Shown: positions 7,816 to 19,051, counted from the stretch's first letter. The stretch: DNA of 64,000 bases from Actinokineospora baliensis (GCF_016907695.1 NZ_JAFBCK010000001.1:6560001-6624000); one strand, 5' to 3'. The notes: generated by a model not told the origin, from the sequence alone. Made by a program: numbers and translations.

Positions 7816-8843
7816 CGGCCACCCGCCCTGGCCACCACCACACTCGCGTCATCGCGACGCACCCCCGCCTCGCGCAAGAGGTCCAGGGCCATCACCAACG
7901 GCGACGCGCGCCAACGGTCGAGCGGGTCCGCCGTCCAGCGCTCGTTGAGCCCGTCCGAGTGCAGCACGACGACAGCGTCCTCGGGCAGCTCGTAGTCGAA
8001 CCGGCGGATGGAACGGGCCTGGTATCCCGCGATGCCGGGCAGGGACACCATCCCGCGCTTGCGTTCGGCCACAACGGTGCCCACGATGTTGCCCACCCCC
8101 GCGAACCGCACGAGAGCCGCCGCCGGGTCCAGCTCGGCGACGGCGACCGCGCCACCCCTGGTGCCGTTCATCCCGACGTGCAACCGGCGAACCATGTCCT
8201 CCGGGGTCGTCAGGTCACCGTCGAGGAACGTTCGCACGGCCGCCTGCGACGCCGAGGCCGCCAGCGGGCCGTGGCCGGAACCGTCGCACAGCATCAGGTG
8301 CAGCTTGTCGCCGTGCTCGCGGATGGCGTAGGCGTCGCCGCAGATCTCCTCACCGTCGATCGGCCGGGTCACCCCGGTCGCGATCTCCTCGACCGGGGCG
8401 GGGCGGTCACGCCGTGGTCGCGGGTCGAAGCGGGCGGTGAGGATGGTTCCCCGACCGACCGACGAGCGGACCGCGCAGTGGTCCGACAGGCGGGTGACCG
8501 CGCCGAGCCCGATCCCCAGCGTGCCCGTGGTGGAGTGCCCGTCGCGGAAGGCCAGCTCGGGGTCGACCATGCCCGGCCCCCGGTCGACCGCGGCGACCTC
8601 GACCTGGGCGGTGTCGCCGGTGCGCAGCGCCCTCAGCAGCAGCACACCCTGGTCGGCGTGCTTGGCCAGGTTGGTCGCCAGCTCGGTCACCACCAGCGCC
8701 ACCTCGGCGGCCCTGTCCGGCGGGAACGCGAGCCGCTCGGCCAGGCCGGTCACCGCGCGCCGCGCCGACCCGACCGCGCTGGTGTCCTCGACCGGCAGCC
8801 AGGCGACGTCCTCGGCGGTGGGCAGCGGATCCGCCCCGGTCAC
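7812..8843 (-). CDS. RsbT-like ATPase fused to SpoIIE/PP2C phosphatase
   Basis: 343-aa fusion. The N-terminal HATPase domain (about 20-135) has an N-box VVTELATNLAKHA, a G1 motif DRGPGM and a G2 motif LGIGLGAV. The C-terminal PP2C domain (about 150-343) has GDAYAIR, CDGSGHGPLA, GVGNIVG and VLHSDGL. Such proteins are found in rsbRST clusters and combine a switch kinase with an RsbX-like phosphatase that resets RsbR/RsbS. The GTG at 8843 was chosen because it overlaps the rsbT stop (GTGA) and because the conserved domain begins shortly after it. A much longer open frame upstream is only a shadow of rsbT and rsbS. Confidence 0.9.
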   Translation of the reverse strand: MTGADPLPTAEDVAWLPVEDTSAVGSARRAVTGLAERLAFPPDRAAEVALVVTELATNLAKHADQGVLLLRALRTGDTAQVEVAAVDRGPGMVDPELAFRDGHSTTGTLGIGLGAVTRLSDHCAVRSSVGRGTILTARFDPRPRRDRPAPVEEIATGVTRPIDGEEICGDAYAIREHGDKLHLMLCDGSGHGPLAASASQAAVRTFLDGDLTTPEDMVRRLHVGMNGTRGGAVAVAELDPAAALVRFAGVGNIVGTVVAERKRGMVSLPGIAGYQARSIRRFDYELPEDAVVVLHSDGLNERWTADPLDRWRASPLVMALDLLREAGVRRDDASVVVARAGGR

Positions 8844-9244
8844 CGCGACCACTTGACCACGGTCACCGTCGTGCCGCGACCCACCTCGCTGTCGAGCTCG
8901 AACTCGTCGACGAGCCTGCGCGCCCCGCTCAGCCCGAGCCCCATGCCCCGGCCGCTGGTCCAGCCGTCGGTCAGCGCGAGGGTCAGGTCGGGGATGCCGG
9001 GGCCCTCGTCCTGGAAGCTGGCCCGCACGCCCTGGCGCCTGCCCTCGCCGAGCAGCTCCACCACCGCCGACCCGCCACCGCCGTAGGTCAGCGTGTTGCG
9101 GGCCAGCTCGCTGGTCGCGGTGACCAGCTTGGTCTGGTCCACCAGCGACAACCTGGCCCGCTGCGCGAAGGACCGCACGACCTGGCGCACCCGGACCACG
9201 TCCTCGTCGGCGGCGATCGGGATGTCCTCGCGCGCCGCGGTCAC
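8840..9244 (-). CDS. rsbT: RsbT, stressosome switch kinase
   Basis: 134-aa Ser/Thr kinase of the GHKL fold that phosphorylates RsbR and RsbS and, once released, activates a downstream PP2C phosphatase. The N-box SELARNTLTYGG (45-56) keeps both Glu46 and Asn50. G1 is DEGPGIP and G2 is GRGMGLGLSGAR. The length matches the family (about 133 aa). The GTG start at 9244 overlaps the rsbS stop. Third gene of the operon. Confidence 0.95.
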   Translation of the reverse strand: MTAAREDIPIAADEDVVRVRQVVRSFAQRARLSLVDQTKLVTATSELARNTLTYGGGGSAVVELLGEGRRQGVRASFQDEGPGIPDLTLALTDGWTSGRGMGLGLSGARRLVDEFELDSEVGRGTTVTVVKWSR

Positions 9245-9618
9245 CTCGGCGCCCGCTCGCCCAGTTCGGCGAGGATCGCCAGGCCCTTCTCCAGGTCGAG
9301 GGCGGTGCGCACCTCACCGAGGGTGAGGCCCAGCTCCACCAGGGTGATGGCCACCGCGGGCCGCATGCCCACGACCACGGTGTGCGCGTCGAACAGCCGC
9401 GAGGTCGAGGCGATGGTGGCGAACATCCGGCCGATGAACGAGTCGACGATGTCCACGGCGGAGATGTCGAGGATGACGCCGTGCGCACCGGTCGCGGTGA
9501 TCTTCTCGGCCAGGTCCTCCTGCAGCGCGAGCACGTCGCGGTCCTGCAGGTCGACCTGGATGGAGGCGAGCAGGACGTCGCCGATCTTGAGGATGGGGAT
9601 GCGCTCCACCGCGCTCAC
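9241..9618 (-). CDS. rsbS: RsbS, stressosome STAS scaffold
   Basis: 125-aa single STAS-domain protein that forms the stressosome core with RsbR and holds RsbT inactive. It has ILKIGDVLLASIQ near the N-terminus and DISAVDIVDSFIGRMF, where Ser60 corresponds to the RsbT-phosphorylated Ser59 of Bacillus RsbS. The GTG at 9618 (reading VSAVERIPIL) gives the correct family length and overlaps the rsbR stop by four bases. The longer open frame in this frame overlaps rsbR and is not supported. Confidence 0.95.
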   Translation of the reverse strand: MSAVERIPILKIGDVLLASIQVDLQDRDVLALQEDLAEKITATGAHGVILDISAVDIVDSFIGRMFATIASTSRLFDAHTVVVGMRPAVAITLVELGLTLGEVRTALDLEKGLAILAELGERAPR

Positions 9619-10469
9619 CGGCTCCGCTGCGCGGCGACCACGTCCACGCCGGAGCGGCGCAGCGCGTGCCGCAGCGCGTCGGCCAGCGAGGCCTTGGTGG
9701 TGATGTCGCCGAACTCGATGCCCAGGCCGACGATGGTCTGCGCGATGTGCGGGCGGATGCCGGAGATGGTGCACTCCGCGCCCATCAGCCGCGCGGCCAT
9801 CACGGTCTTGAGCAGGTGCTGGGCGACCTGGGTGTCGACGGCGAGGACACCGGTGATGTCGATGATGGCGTGCGCGGCGCCGGTGCTGACCAGCGACTCG
9901 AGCAGCTTCTCCATCACGACCTGGGTGCGCGCGGAGTCCAGGGTGCCCACCAGCGGCACCGCGAGCACCCCGTCCCACAGCTTGACGACCGGGGTGGTCA
10001 GCTCGAGCAGCTGCTCGGCCTGCTCGTCGATGACCTCTTCGCGGGCCTTGGCGTAGGTCTCGAAGGTCCACAGCCCCAGGTCGTCGAGCAGCAGCGAGAA
10101 CGCGACGACGTCGCGCAGTCCGCCGTCGATCTCCTGGCGGTCGATCAACTCGAACAGGGCCTGCTTGAGCGCGAAGACGCCGATGGCGGTCTCGCTGGGG
10201 GTGAACCCGGCCCTGGCGCGGCGGCGGGACATGTCCGACAGCAGTGCCCTGGTCTCGGCGTAAGGGGCGGCCTGCGCGTCGCGGCTGCCGCTCTCCACTC
10301 CGGCGAGCACGGCGGTGAACAACTCGCTCAGTTCCCGCTCGAGTTCCGCGGTGCTCAACCGGCCCCGCAGCGGCGCGGCCACCAGCTCGACCCACCGGGC
10401 CGACAGCGCGGGTGCACCAGCTCGCAACAGCTCGGCGAGGTTGTCCGGACGGCCCGTCTCGATCGTCAT
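9615..10469 (-). CDS. rsbR: RsbR, stressosome sensor
   Basis: 284-aa protein with an N-terminal sensor domain (about 1-155, all-helical, globin-like by family) and a C-terminal STAS domain (about 165-275). The STAS domain carries DITGVLAVDTQVAQHL, where Thr213 matches Thr205 of Bacillus RsbRA, a target of RsbT. The ATG at 10469 has a strong AGGAGG 6 bases upstream. It is the promoter-proximal gene of a chain of six genes joined by GTGA overlaps down to 4562: sensor, scaffold, kinase, kinase/phosphatase, hybrid histidine kinase, receiver-phosphatase. Confidence 0.94.
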   Translation of the reverse strand: MTIETGRPDNLAELLRAGAPALSARWVELVAAPLRGRLSTAELERELSELFTAVLAGVESGSRDAQAAPYAETRALLSDMSRRRARAGFTPSETAIGVFALKQALFELIDRQEIDGGLRDVVAFSLLLDDLGLWTFETYAKAREEVIDEQAEQLLELTTPVVKLWDGVLAVPLVGTLDSARTQVVMEKLLESLVSTGAAHAIIDITGVLAVDTQVAQHLLKTVMAARLMGAECTISGIRPHIAQTIVGLGIEFGDITTKASLADALRHALRRSGVDVVAAQRSR

Positions 10470-10487
10470 CCTGCCTCCTAGTCGACC

Positions 10488-10513
10488 CGACCGGCGGAGC
10501 TTAGCGCCGGTCG
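10488..10513. promoter_or_regulatory. Stem-loop in the rsbR leader
   Basis: Perfect 9-bp inverted repeat CGACCGGCG / CGCCGGTCG with an 8-base loop, about 19 bases before the rsbR ATG. It could fold in the leader mRNA or be a protein-binding palindrome. No U-tract, so not an obvious terminator. Confidence 0.35.
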
Positions 10514-10641
10514 GTAGAGCTTCTTCACGTTCGGGCCGCGCCGGTCTCGGAGGAGCTGCGTGCTTGTCCGGACCCGCCGGGGCCACGAGCGGGCTGTGTG
10601 CTCAACCCCGACTCGGATACGGGGAGCAGCCTAACCCGAAC

Positions 10642-10667
10642 GTGTGACGGATCCCGGTACCGGGTAG
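10642..10667 (+). promoter_or_regulatory. Candidate SigB-type promoter (GTGT-N16-GGGTAG)
   Basis: The actinobacterial SigB-family consensus is GNNT-N14-16-GGGTAY. Here GTGT (10642-10645) and GGGTAG (10662-10667) are 16 bases apart; only the last base differs. The ATG at 10677 is 10 bases on, so the transcript would be nearly leaderless, which fits the lack of a Shine-Dalgarno. The spacer overlaps a CCCGGTACCGGG palindrome. Confidence 0.45.
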
Positions 10668-10676
10668 TCACCCCGC

Positions 10677-10997
10677 ATGGACCTCGACGGGCTGCGCGCC
10701 TTCTTGCTCGAACGCCTCACCGAAGACGAGCACCGGGCGGCTTCGGGGCGGGTCACCCAGCTCGACGAGGCCGAGCGGCTGGGCAGGCTGCGCGTGCTGC
10801 GCACCGACGACGGCCGCGGCCTGCTGCTGGCCGCTGGGCCCGTGGACACAGGTGAGCTGGTGCCATTCGCCGAGAAGGCGCCTCTTCTACGCGCGGAGAT
10901 CGTTGTGGCCGATTCGGACACACTGCGCCTCTTGGCCAGCGCCTATGACGCTCACCACGGGTGGCAGGAAGAGTGGCGGGCGAGCCCACCGGCGTAG
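10677..10997 (+). CDS. DUF6221-like small protein
   Basis: 106-aa acidic cytosolic protein, function unknown. It opens with a helical FLLERLTEDEHRA segment and ends DAHHGWQEEWR, the pattern of the actinobacterial DUF6221 family as I recognise it. It has no signal peptide or membrane segment. It is divergent from the stressosome operon and 9 bases before the oxidoreductase gene, so it is probably co-transcribed with that gene. No Shine-Dalgarno precedes the ATG; a stress-type promoter immediately upstream may produce a leaderless mRNA. Confidence 0.7.
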   Translation: MDLDGLRAFLLERLTEDEHRAASGRVTQLDEAERLGRLRVLRTDDGRGLLLAAGPVDTGELVPFAEKAPLLRAEIVVADSDTLRLLASAYDAHHGWQEEWRASPPA

Positions 10998-11006
10998 GTT
11001 GGGACG

Positions 11007-12584
11007 ATGACCGACGCTGTCGTGATCGGTAGTGGTCCGAACGGTTTGGTCGCGGCGAACATCCTGGCCGACGCGGGTTGGTCGGTGGTGGTTCTGGAGG
11101 CCGCCGCGCAACCGGGTGGGGCCGTGCGGACAGCCGAGCTGGTGGTTCCTGGGTTCAAACACGACCTCTACAGCGCTTTCCACCCCCTAGCGGCTGCCTC
11201 TCCCGTGCTGGCGAAGTTGAACCTGGGTTCTTTTGGGTTGCGCTGGCGACATGCACCCGGAGTGCTTGCTCATGTACTGCCGGATGACCGTGCCGTATTG
11301 CTGTCGCGTGACGTTGACCGCACTGCGGAGTCAGTGGGTTCCTTCGCCGCTGGCGATGCTGCTGCGTGGCGGGCCGAGTACTCCCGGTATCAAGATGTGC
11401 GAGATGACCTCTTGGGGGCACTGCTCACCCCCTTCCCCCCGGTGCGAGCCGGACTGGGGCTGTTGACGACCCTCGGAGTCGGTGAAGCGCTACGAGCCGC
11501 GCGGGTCGCGACTATGCCCGTCCGCAGGTATGGCGAAGAGCTCTTCGCGGGTGAGGGCGCACGGGTCTTGTTGGCGGGCAACGCGATGCACACCGACCTC
11601 GGCCCCAACCAGGCCGGGAGCGCGGTCTTCGGGTGGCTGCTGGCGATGCTCGGTCAAGACGTCGGTTTCCCGGTGCCGGAAGGTGGAGCCGGTTCGCTCA
11701 CCGCCGCGCTCGTACGACGCCTGGAGTCGCTCGGCGGAAGGGTGGAGTGCTCGCGGCGCGTGACACAGGTGTTGGTGGTCAAGGGAAAGGCCGTCGGCGT
11801 TGTCGCGGGTGGGGATCACATCCGCGCGCACAAGGCCGTCTTGGCCGATGTACCCGCACCCGCCTTGTACCGGGAGCTCCTCGACCCGGGCCTGCTCCCC
11901 CCGAGCCTCCGTTCCGACATCGCCAAGTTCGACTGGGACGACGCCACCATCAAGGTGGACTGGGCGCTGTCGAGCCCCATCCCTTGGCGCTCCGCCGAGG
12001 CCGCCGCGGCCGGGACCGTCCACTTGGGAGTCGACGCGGACGGCTTGGTCCAGGTCGACGCCGACCTGGGACGGGGTCGAGTGCCCGAGCACCCGTTCTT
12101 GCTCCTGGGCCAGATGACGACCGCGGACGCCACCCGCTCCCCCACCGGGACCGAGTCGGCCTGGCTCTACAGCCACGTCCCCCGCGGCGGCGATTGGCCC
12201 CGCGAACGCCTCGAGTCGTGGGCCGACGGCGTGGAGGCGATCGTCGCCAAGCACGCCCCGGGCTTCCAGGACCTCGTCCTGGGCCGGGTCGTCTCCGGCC
12301 CCGCCGACCTCCAGCGCACCAACCCCAGCGTCGTCGACGGCGCCACCAACTCCGGCACCGCGGGGATCCACCAGCAGCTGGTGTTCCGGCCCACCCCGGG
12401 TCTCGCCCGCGCGGACACCGTCGTCGAGCGCCTGTTCCTGGCCAGTGCGTCGGCCCACCCCGGCGGCGGGGTGCACGGCGCGGCCGGGGCGAACGCGGCG
12501 CGCGCGGCCCTGGCGAGCCAGTCCTGGTACGGGCCGGTGTACCGGTCGGGTATGCGCGGACTGCACCGGGCGATCCACCACTGA
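11007..12584 (+). CDS. FAD-dependent NAD(P)-binding oxidoreductase (CrtI/PYROXD2-like)
   Basis: 525-aa flavoprotein of the phytoene desaturase-like superfamily. The N-terminal Rossmann motif is VVIGSGPNGLVAANILADAG (4-23) with the acidic VVLEAA that ends beta-2 and the GGAVRT clamp. The C-terminal FAD-contacting segment has the family GGGVHGAAGANAARAAL pattern (about 495-511). Such proteins oxidise or isomerise polyenes or are of unknown substrate; there are no carotenoid genes nearby, so the substrate is unknown. The ATG at 11007 directly follows the DUF6221 gene. Confidence 0.88.
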   Translation: MTDAVVIGSGPNGLVAANILADAGWSVVVLEAAAQPGGAVRTAELVVPGFKHDLYSAFHPLAAASPVLAKLNLGSFGLRWRHAPGVLAHVLPDDRAVLLSRDVDRTAESVGSFAAGDAAAWRAEYSRYQDVRDDLLGALLTPFPPVRAGLGLLTTLGVGEALRAARVATMPVRRYGEELFAGEGARVLLAGNAMHTDLGPNQAGSAVFGWLLAMLGQDVGFPVPEGGAGSLTAALVRRLESLGGRVECSRRVTQVLVVKGKAVGVVAGGDHIRAHKAVLADVPAPALYRELLDPGLLPPSLRSDIAKFDWDDATIKVDWALSSPIPWRSAEAAAAGTVHLGVDADGLVQVDADLGRGRVPEHPFLLLGQMTTADATRSPTGTESAWLYSHVPRGGDWPRERLESWADGVEAIVAKHAPGFQDLVLGRVVSGPADLQRTNPSVVDGATNSGTAGIHQQLVFRPTPGLARADTVVERLFLASASAHPGGGVHGAAGANAARAALASQSWYGPVYRSGMRGLHRAIHH

Positions 12585-12596
12585 GACTCCCCGCGT

Positions 12597-12621
12597 CCAC
12601 ACGGGTCACCCGGTCGTGTGG
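12597..12621 (+). terminator. Hairpin terminator after oxidoreductase
   Basis: CCACACG / CGTGTGG arms flank an 11-base loop that itself contains GGGTCACCC. It sits 13 bases after the oxidoreductase stop. No T-run, as is common in high-G+C actinomycetes. Confidence 0.45.
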
Positions 12622-12695
12622 GGTGGCGGGCGTGAGCGGGGTGGGCGGGTCATCATCGGTGACCTGAGTTGCCCACCGAGTGCGAGGAGTAGCCG

Positions 12696-13607
12696 ATGGC
12701 CGTGTCCGATGTGGCCGCCGTCGACGTCGGGGCGGGGTTCTCCGACGCATGGCGGATGGTGATCACCTTTGTGCCGAGGCTGGTCGGGTTCGTGCTCGTC
12801 CTCGCGATCGGCTACGTGGTGGCGCGGGTCGTCGCCAAAGCCGTGGCGCGGGTGTTGGGGCGGGTCGGGTTCGAGCGGGTCGTGGAGCGCGGGGGCATCC
12901 GCCAGGTGCTAGCCCGGTCCCGGTTCGAGGCCTCCGACATCATCGCCAAGCTGGTGTACTACGCGATCCTGCTGGTGACGCTGCAGATCGCGTTCGCGGT
13001 GTGGGGGGCCAACCCGGTCTCGGCGCTGCTGAGCGACATCGTGGCGTGGCTGCCCAAGGCCGCGGTGGCGATGCTCATCGTGGTGGTCGCGGCGGCGATC
13101 GCGCGCGGTGCGCGGGACTTCATCACCGCGGTGCTCGGCGGGCTGTCCTACGGCCGCACCCTGGCCAACATCGCCTCGGTCTTCATCGTCGCGCTGGGGA
13201 TCATCGCCGCGCTGAACCAGATCGGGGTGGCGACCACGGTCACCATGCCGGTGCTGATCACGGTGCTGGCGACAGCGGGCGGCATCGCGATCGTCGGCGT
13301 CGGCGGTGGACTGGTCCGGCCGATGCAGCGGCGCTGGGAGGGCTGGCTGGACCGGGCCGAGCACGAGATCCCGAAGATGCGCGAGCACATGGAGGCCCAC
13401 CCGGTCACCAAGGAGCCCGCACACGCCGGTGCCCCGGCCCAGGCATGGGAGAACATGGACCCGCGCCAGTTCCCGCCGATGCCACCGCCCGCAGGCCCCT
13501 ACGGCGGACCGATGACGGGCACCGGCCAGATGCCCATGCCCCCGCAGCAGGGCTACCACCCCTACGGCCAGATCCCGCCGTACGGGCAGGCACCACCGAA
13601 TCGCTGA
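12696..13607 (+). CDS. MscS-like membrane protein with Pro/Gly-rich tail
   Basis: 303-aa integral membrane protein. It has four or five hydrophobic segments (about 23-45, 85-105, 120-140, 155-175, 185-205) of the conserved TM-helix type seen in small MscS-like proteins, including a Gly/Ala-rich last helix (TAGGIAIVGVGGGLV). A disordered Pro/Gly/Met-rich cytosolic tail follows (about 240-303). The MscS beta domain is not evident, so it may be a regulator or a minimal channel. The ATG at 12696 has a good GAGGAG 8 bases upstream. It is monocistronic, with a strong terminator after it. Confidence 0.75.
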   Translation: MAVSDVAAVDVGAGFSDAWRMVITFVPRLVGFVLVLAIGYVVARVVAKAVARVLGRVGFERVVERGGIRQVLARSRFEASDIIAKLVYYAILLVTLQIAFAVWGANPVSALLSDIVAWLPKAAVAMLIVVVAAAIARGARDFITAVLGGLSYGRTLANIASVFIVALGIIAALNQIGVATTVTMPVLITVLATAGGIAIVGVGGGLVRPMQRRWEGWLDRAEHEIPKMREHMEAHPVTKEPAHAGAPAQAWENMDPRQFPPMPPPAGPYGGPMTGTGQMPMPPQQGYHPYGQIPPYGQAPPNR

Positions 13608-13613
13608 GACTGC

Positions 13614-13657
13614 AACGCCACGAGGGCGCCATCCACAGATGGCGCCCTCGTGGCGTT
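13614..13657. terminator. Strong bidirectional terminator
   Basis: A perfect 20-bp stem (AACGCCACGAGGGCGCCATC and its complement) with a 4-base CACA loop, flanked by A and T residues at each end. It separates the convergent MscS-like and chemoreceptor genes. Confidence 0.9.
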
Positions 13658-13668
13658 TCTACAGACTC

Positions 13669-15267
13669 TTAGACGCGGAAGCGGGTCACCGCGCTGTTGA
13701 GCTCGCCCGCCATGGTGGCCAGGGAGTCGGCGGTCTCGCGGGACGCGCCGACCGTGTCGCTGGTCGAGGACGCGGCGTCGGCGACGTCGGTGACGGTCCT
13801 GGCGATGGCGTCGGCGCCCGCGGCGGCCTCGGAGACGCTGCGGCTCATCTCGCTGGTGGTCGCGGTCTGCTCCTCCACCGCCGAGGCGATGGTGTTCTGG
13901 TAGTCGCTGATGCGGTGGATGATCTGCGAGATCCGCTCGATCGCCCCGACCGCCGAGGACGTCTCGCCCTGGATGGTCTGCACCCGGGTCGCGATGTTCT
14001 CGGTGGCCTTGGCCGTCTCCTGCGCGAGGTCCTTGACCTCGCTGGCGACCACGGCGAAGCCCTTGCCCGCGTCACCGGCGCGGGCGGCCTCGATGGTGGC
14101 GTTGAGCGCCAGCAGGTTGGTCTGCTCGGCGATCGAGGTGATCACCTTGACGATGTTGCCGATCTCGGTGGACGACTCGCCCAGCTTGCCGACGATCTCG
14201 GTGGTCTCCTGCGCCGAGGCGACCGCGTCCGAGGCGACCCGGGCCGCGTCGGAGGCGTTGGAGGCGATCTCGCGGATCGAGGCGCCCATCTCCTCCGAGG
14301 CGGTGGCCAGGGTCTGCACGTGCAGCGACACGTCCTGGGCGGCCTGGCGGACCGCACCGGCGCGGTCGGCGGTCTGCGCGGCACCGTGGGCGAGGATGTC
14401 GCTGGCGGCGGCCATGTCGCGCGAGGACCCGGTCAGCGCGGCGGCGTTGGAGTTGATGGTGCGCACGGTGTCGAGCATGCTGTCGGTCGCCCGGTTGAGC
14501 GCGGAGGCCATCTGGCCGACCTCGTCGGTGCTGGACACGTCGGCGCGGCGGGTGAGGTCGCCGTCGGCGACGGCCTCCAGCACCGAGGTGACCCGGCGCA
14601 GCGGGCGGGTGACGGCGGCGGCGACCCGCCAGGCCAGCAGCAGCCCGAGCAGGAGGCCGAGGCCCGCGCCGCCGAGGATGAGCGCGTTGGTGCGGCTACC
14701 GGTGTCGGCGACGTCGGTGGCGGCGTTGGCGGCGGCGGTCGCCTGCGCGGTGGTGAGGGTCTCGAACTGCTTGTCGAGGGTGGTGGTCAGCTCGTCGGCC
14801 TTGTTGTAGCCGTCCCAGAAGGCGTCGAGGTTGTTGGTGTCGGCGGCGGGGAGGATCTCCTTGTCGCGGACGTCCAGGTACGACTTCCAGGTGTTCTGCA
14901 GGGCGGTGAGGGTGGCCGGGTCGGCGGTCTCGCCCGCGTAGGTCTTGAAGGAGGCCGCGATCTGCGCGTCGAGCTCCTGCATCGAGGCCTTGTTCTTCGG
15001 GCGCCACTCGGCGTCGGACATGTAGTAGTTGAGCATGAAGTTGCGGTCGGTGAGGATGTCGGCCCGGATCTTGGCCAGGGTCTGCGTGGCGTGCACACCG
15101 CGGTCGTAGACCGTGCGCGCGCCGTCGGTCAGCTGACCCGACCCGTTCAAGCTCAACACCACGACGGCGCCGAAGGCCACCAGGACCACCGCCACCGCAC
15201 TGAAGATCTTCGCGGCCACCGGGAGGTTGTTGAACCGTCCTAGCCCACCGCTACGCCCTGCCGCCAT
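13669..15267 (-). CDS. Methyl-accepting chemotaxis protein
   Basis: 532-aa transmembrane receptor. It has TM1 (about 18-42), a four-helix-bundle sensor (about 45-190) with the NFMLNYYMS segment typical of 4HB_MCP domains, TM2 (about 194-216), HAMP (about 217-270) and the MCP signalling coiled coil (about 290-520). The hairpin tip is near [20 protein letters not shown]. No CheR-tethering pentapeptide at the C-terminus and no che or flagellar genes nearby, so the partner may be a non-chemotaxis output. The start is ATG at 15267. Confidence 0.93.
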   Translation of the reverse strand: MAAGRSGGLGRFNNLPVAAKIFSAVAVVLVAFGAVVVLSLNGSGQLTDGARTVYDRGVHATQTLAKIRADILTDRNFMLNYYMSDAEWRPKNKASMQELDAQIAASFKTYAGETADPATLTALQNTWKSYLDVRDKEILPAADTNNLDAFWDGYNKADELTTTLDKQFETLTTAQATAAANAATDVADTGSRTNALILGGAGLGLLLGLLLAWRVAAAVTRPLRRVTSVLEAVADGDLTRRADVSSTDEVGQMASALNRATDSMLDTVRTINSNAAALTGSSRDMAAASDILAHGAAQTADRAGAVRQAAQDVSLHVQTLATASEEMGASIREIASNASDAARVASDAVASAQETTEIVGKLGESSTEIGNIVKVITSIAEQTNLLALNATIEAARAGDAGKGFAVVASEVKDLAQETAKATENIATRVQTIQGETSSAVGAIERISQIIHRISDYQNTIASAVEEQTATTSEMSRSVSEAAAGADAIARTVTDVADAASSTSDTVGASRETADSLATMAGELNSAVTRFRV

Positions 15268-15383
15268 CAGCCGACCCTCCGTTGGTTGTTTCCCGGCGGG
15301 TAATCGGCCGCGGCGGCGCGGACCTGAGCGGCGCGCTCGGCGGTAGCGGACCCGGTGCGACTCGGTTGCGGGGCTGGACCCGG

Positions 15384-17246
<1,863 letters not shown>

Positions 17247-17347
17247 GGCAGCGATAGTACGGGCTCGACGGATTTCGCCACGGCTCGGTGCGGAGTGCCT
17301 GTGGACAACTACCCTGGCGCCATGATGACCAGCGGGCCGCTGAGCCG

Positions 17348-18316
17348 ATGAGCAACACCGAGACCGCGCCCGCGACGCTGTCGTGCACGCCGGATCCGGG
17401 CGGTCCCGACCTCGAGGTGCTGACCGCGCGCGAGGTGCCGCTCGGCGGACCGCGGGCGATGCGGGTCCGGCGCACGCTCCCGCAGCGGCACCGGTCGCTG
17501 ATCGGCGCCTGGTGCTTCGTCGACCACTACGGCCCCGACCGGGTCGCCGACGCGGGCGGGATGGACGTCGCGCCGCACCCGCACACCGGGTTGCAGACGG
17601 TGAGCTGGCTGTTCTCAGGGGAGATCGAGCACCGCGACAGCCTCGGCACGCACGAGTTCGTCCGGCCGGGAGAGGTCAACCTGATGACCGGCGGCGCCGG
17701 GATCTGCCACTCGGAGGTCTCCACCGCCGCCACCGAGGTCCTGCACGGCGTGCAGCTGTGGGTGGCGCTGCCCGACGAGCACCGCCACGCCCCGCGCGCG
17801 TTCGAGCACTACGCGCCGGAACCGGTGGAGCTGGAGAACGCGGTGGTCCGGGTGTTCCTCGGGTCGTTGGCGGGCAGCAAGTCCCCGGTTGTCACCTTCA
17901 CGCCGCTGCTGGGCGCGGAAGTGGTGGTAGCGCCTCGATCCAGGGTCACGCTGGAGGTGGACCCGGGCTTCGAGCACGGGGTTCTGCTCGACACCGGGCG
18001 CATCTGCGTGGCGCGGTCCCCGCTCGGCCCCTCGGACCTCGGCTACCTCGGGGTGGGGCGGACGGAGTTGGAGCTGACCAACCTCGGTGACGAACCGTCC
18101 CGGGTGCTGCTGCTCGGCGGTCCGCCGTTCGGTGAGCCGATCCTCATGTGGTGGAACTTCGTTGCCCGCACCCACGAGGAGATCGTCGCCTACCGCGAAG
18201 CCTGGCAGAACGAGTCCGAGCAGTTCGGCCGCGTGGCGGGTTTCACCGGGACCCCGGCGAGGTTGCCCGCTCCCCCGCTGCCGCCGGTGACCATCAAACC
18301 CCGGCGCAATCCCTAG
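17348..18316 (+). CDS. Pirin-family cupin
   Basis: 322-aa bicupin of the pirin family (possible quercetinase or redox-linked regulator). It has the metal-binding [12 protein letters not shown] pattern, EIEHRDSLG, and GGAGICHSE with the fourth ligand Glu. The C-terminal cupin ends [15 protein letters not shown], typical of pirin_C. The in-frame ATG at 17348 was chosen; no clear Shine-Dalgarno is seen for any candidate. The gene ends only 3 bases before the convergent ANTAR gene. Confidence 0.9.
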   Translation: MSNTETAPATLSCTPDPGGPDLEVLTAREVPLGGPRAMRVRRTLPQRHRSLIGAWCFVDHYGPDRVADAGGMDVAPHPHTGLQTVSWLFSGEIEHRDSLGTHEFVRPGEVNLMTGGAGICHSEVSTAATEVLHGVQLWVALPDEHRHAPRAFEHYAPEPVELENAVVRVFLGSLAGSKSPVVTFTPLLGAEVVVAPRSRVTLEVDPGFEHGVLLDTGRICVARSPLGPSDLGYLGVGRTELELTNLGDEPSRVLLLGGPPFGEPILMWWNFVARTHEEIVAYREAWQNESEQFGRVAGFTGTPARLPAPPLPPVTIKPRRNP

Positions 18317-18319
18317 CCG

Positions 18320-19051
18320 TCACACCAGGTCCGGATCCGGCGCGGACAGCCGCAGCACTCGCACGGCGTCCTCGAACCGGTGCGTCCCGTGCGCTCCCAC
18401 CAGGGCCTCGGCCACGTCCCGCAACTTCCGGTTGGTCTCCTGCGAAGCCCCTGTCAGCGCGTCGAACGCCGCTTCGGGCCCGTAGCCGAAGTGGTGCATC
18501 AGCAACCCCTGCGCCTGCCCGATCGCCGTCCGCGTGGTCAGTGCCGTGCGGAGTTGCTCGACCAAGCGCGTGCTGTCCTCGTAGAGCGAGACGTTGTCGA
18601 AGACCACGCCCGCGTTCAAGGTCAGCAGCATGACCAGGTCGTAGGACAGGTCGTCGAAGGCGTTGGCGTCTTGGGAGAACAGGCTCAGCGCCGCCTGCCC
18701 GCGCTCGGCGGTCGGCACCGGCAGCGACAGGCAGCCGCGCCAGTCGGCCAGCAGCAGCTGGCTGGAGAACGTCGGCCACCGCTGGTCGACGGCGGCGTCG
18801 TCGAGGCGGCGGGGTTCGTGGTGGGTGAGGGTTTCGACGACCGGGCCCGGTTGGAGCAGGTCCACCGGGTGCGTCCCGACGGTCTCGAAGTCGCCGCGGT
18901 GCGTGCGGACGGTGAGGGTGGCGCGAGCGCAGCCGGGAACGGTGGCCGTGGCCCGGGCGGTGAAGCGGTCCAGGGCCGAGGTGATGTCGTCCCCGGCCAC
19001 CAGCCTGGTCATCTCGGCCAATTCCTGGGCCAGGGTGACCGCACCGCTCAC
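18320..19051 (-). CDS. GAF-ANTAR transcription antitermination regulator
   Basis: 243-aa soluble protein. It has a GAF sensor domain (about 20-165) and a C-terminal ANTAR RNA-binding domain (about 178-232), with RTAIGQAQGLLMHHFG as its conserved first two helices. ANTAR domains bind dual hairpins in leader RNAs to prevent termination. The GTG at 19051 overlaps the stop of the upstream gene (GTGA), so it belongs to a three-gene minus-strand operon with the unknown 155-aa protein and the MEDS protein. Confidence 0.9.
   Translation of the reverse strand: MSGAVTLAQELAEMTRLVAGDDITSALDRFTARATATVPGCARATLTVRTHRGDFETVGTHPVDLLQPGPVVETLTHHEPRRLDDAAVDQRWPTFSSQLLLADWRGCLSLPVPTAERGQAALSLFSQDANAFDDLSYDLVMLLTLNAGVVFDNVSLYEDSTRLVEQLRTALTTRTAIGQAQGLLMHHFGYGPEAAFDALTGASQETNRKLRDVAEALVGAHGTHRFEDAVRVLRLSAPDPDLV

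Noticed and set aside
17299..17308. DnaA-box-like TTGTCCACA (minus strand), with another near 50232
   Set aside because: Single isolated boxes without a cluster, A+T-rich element or dnaA/dnaN genes; not an origin.
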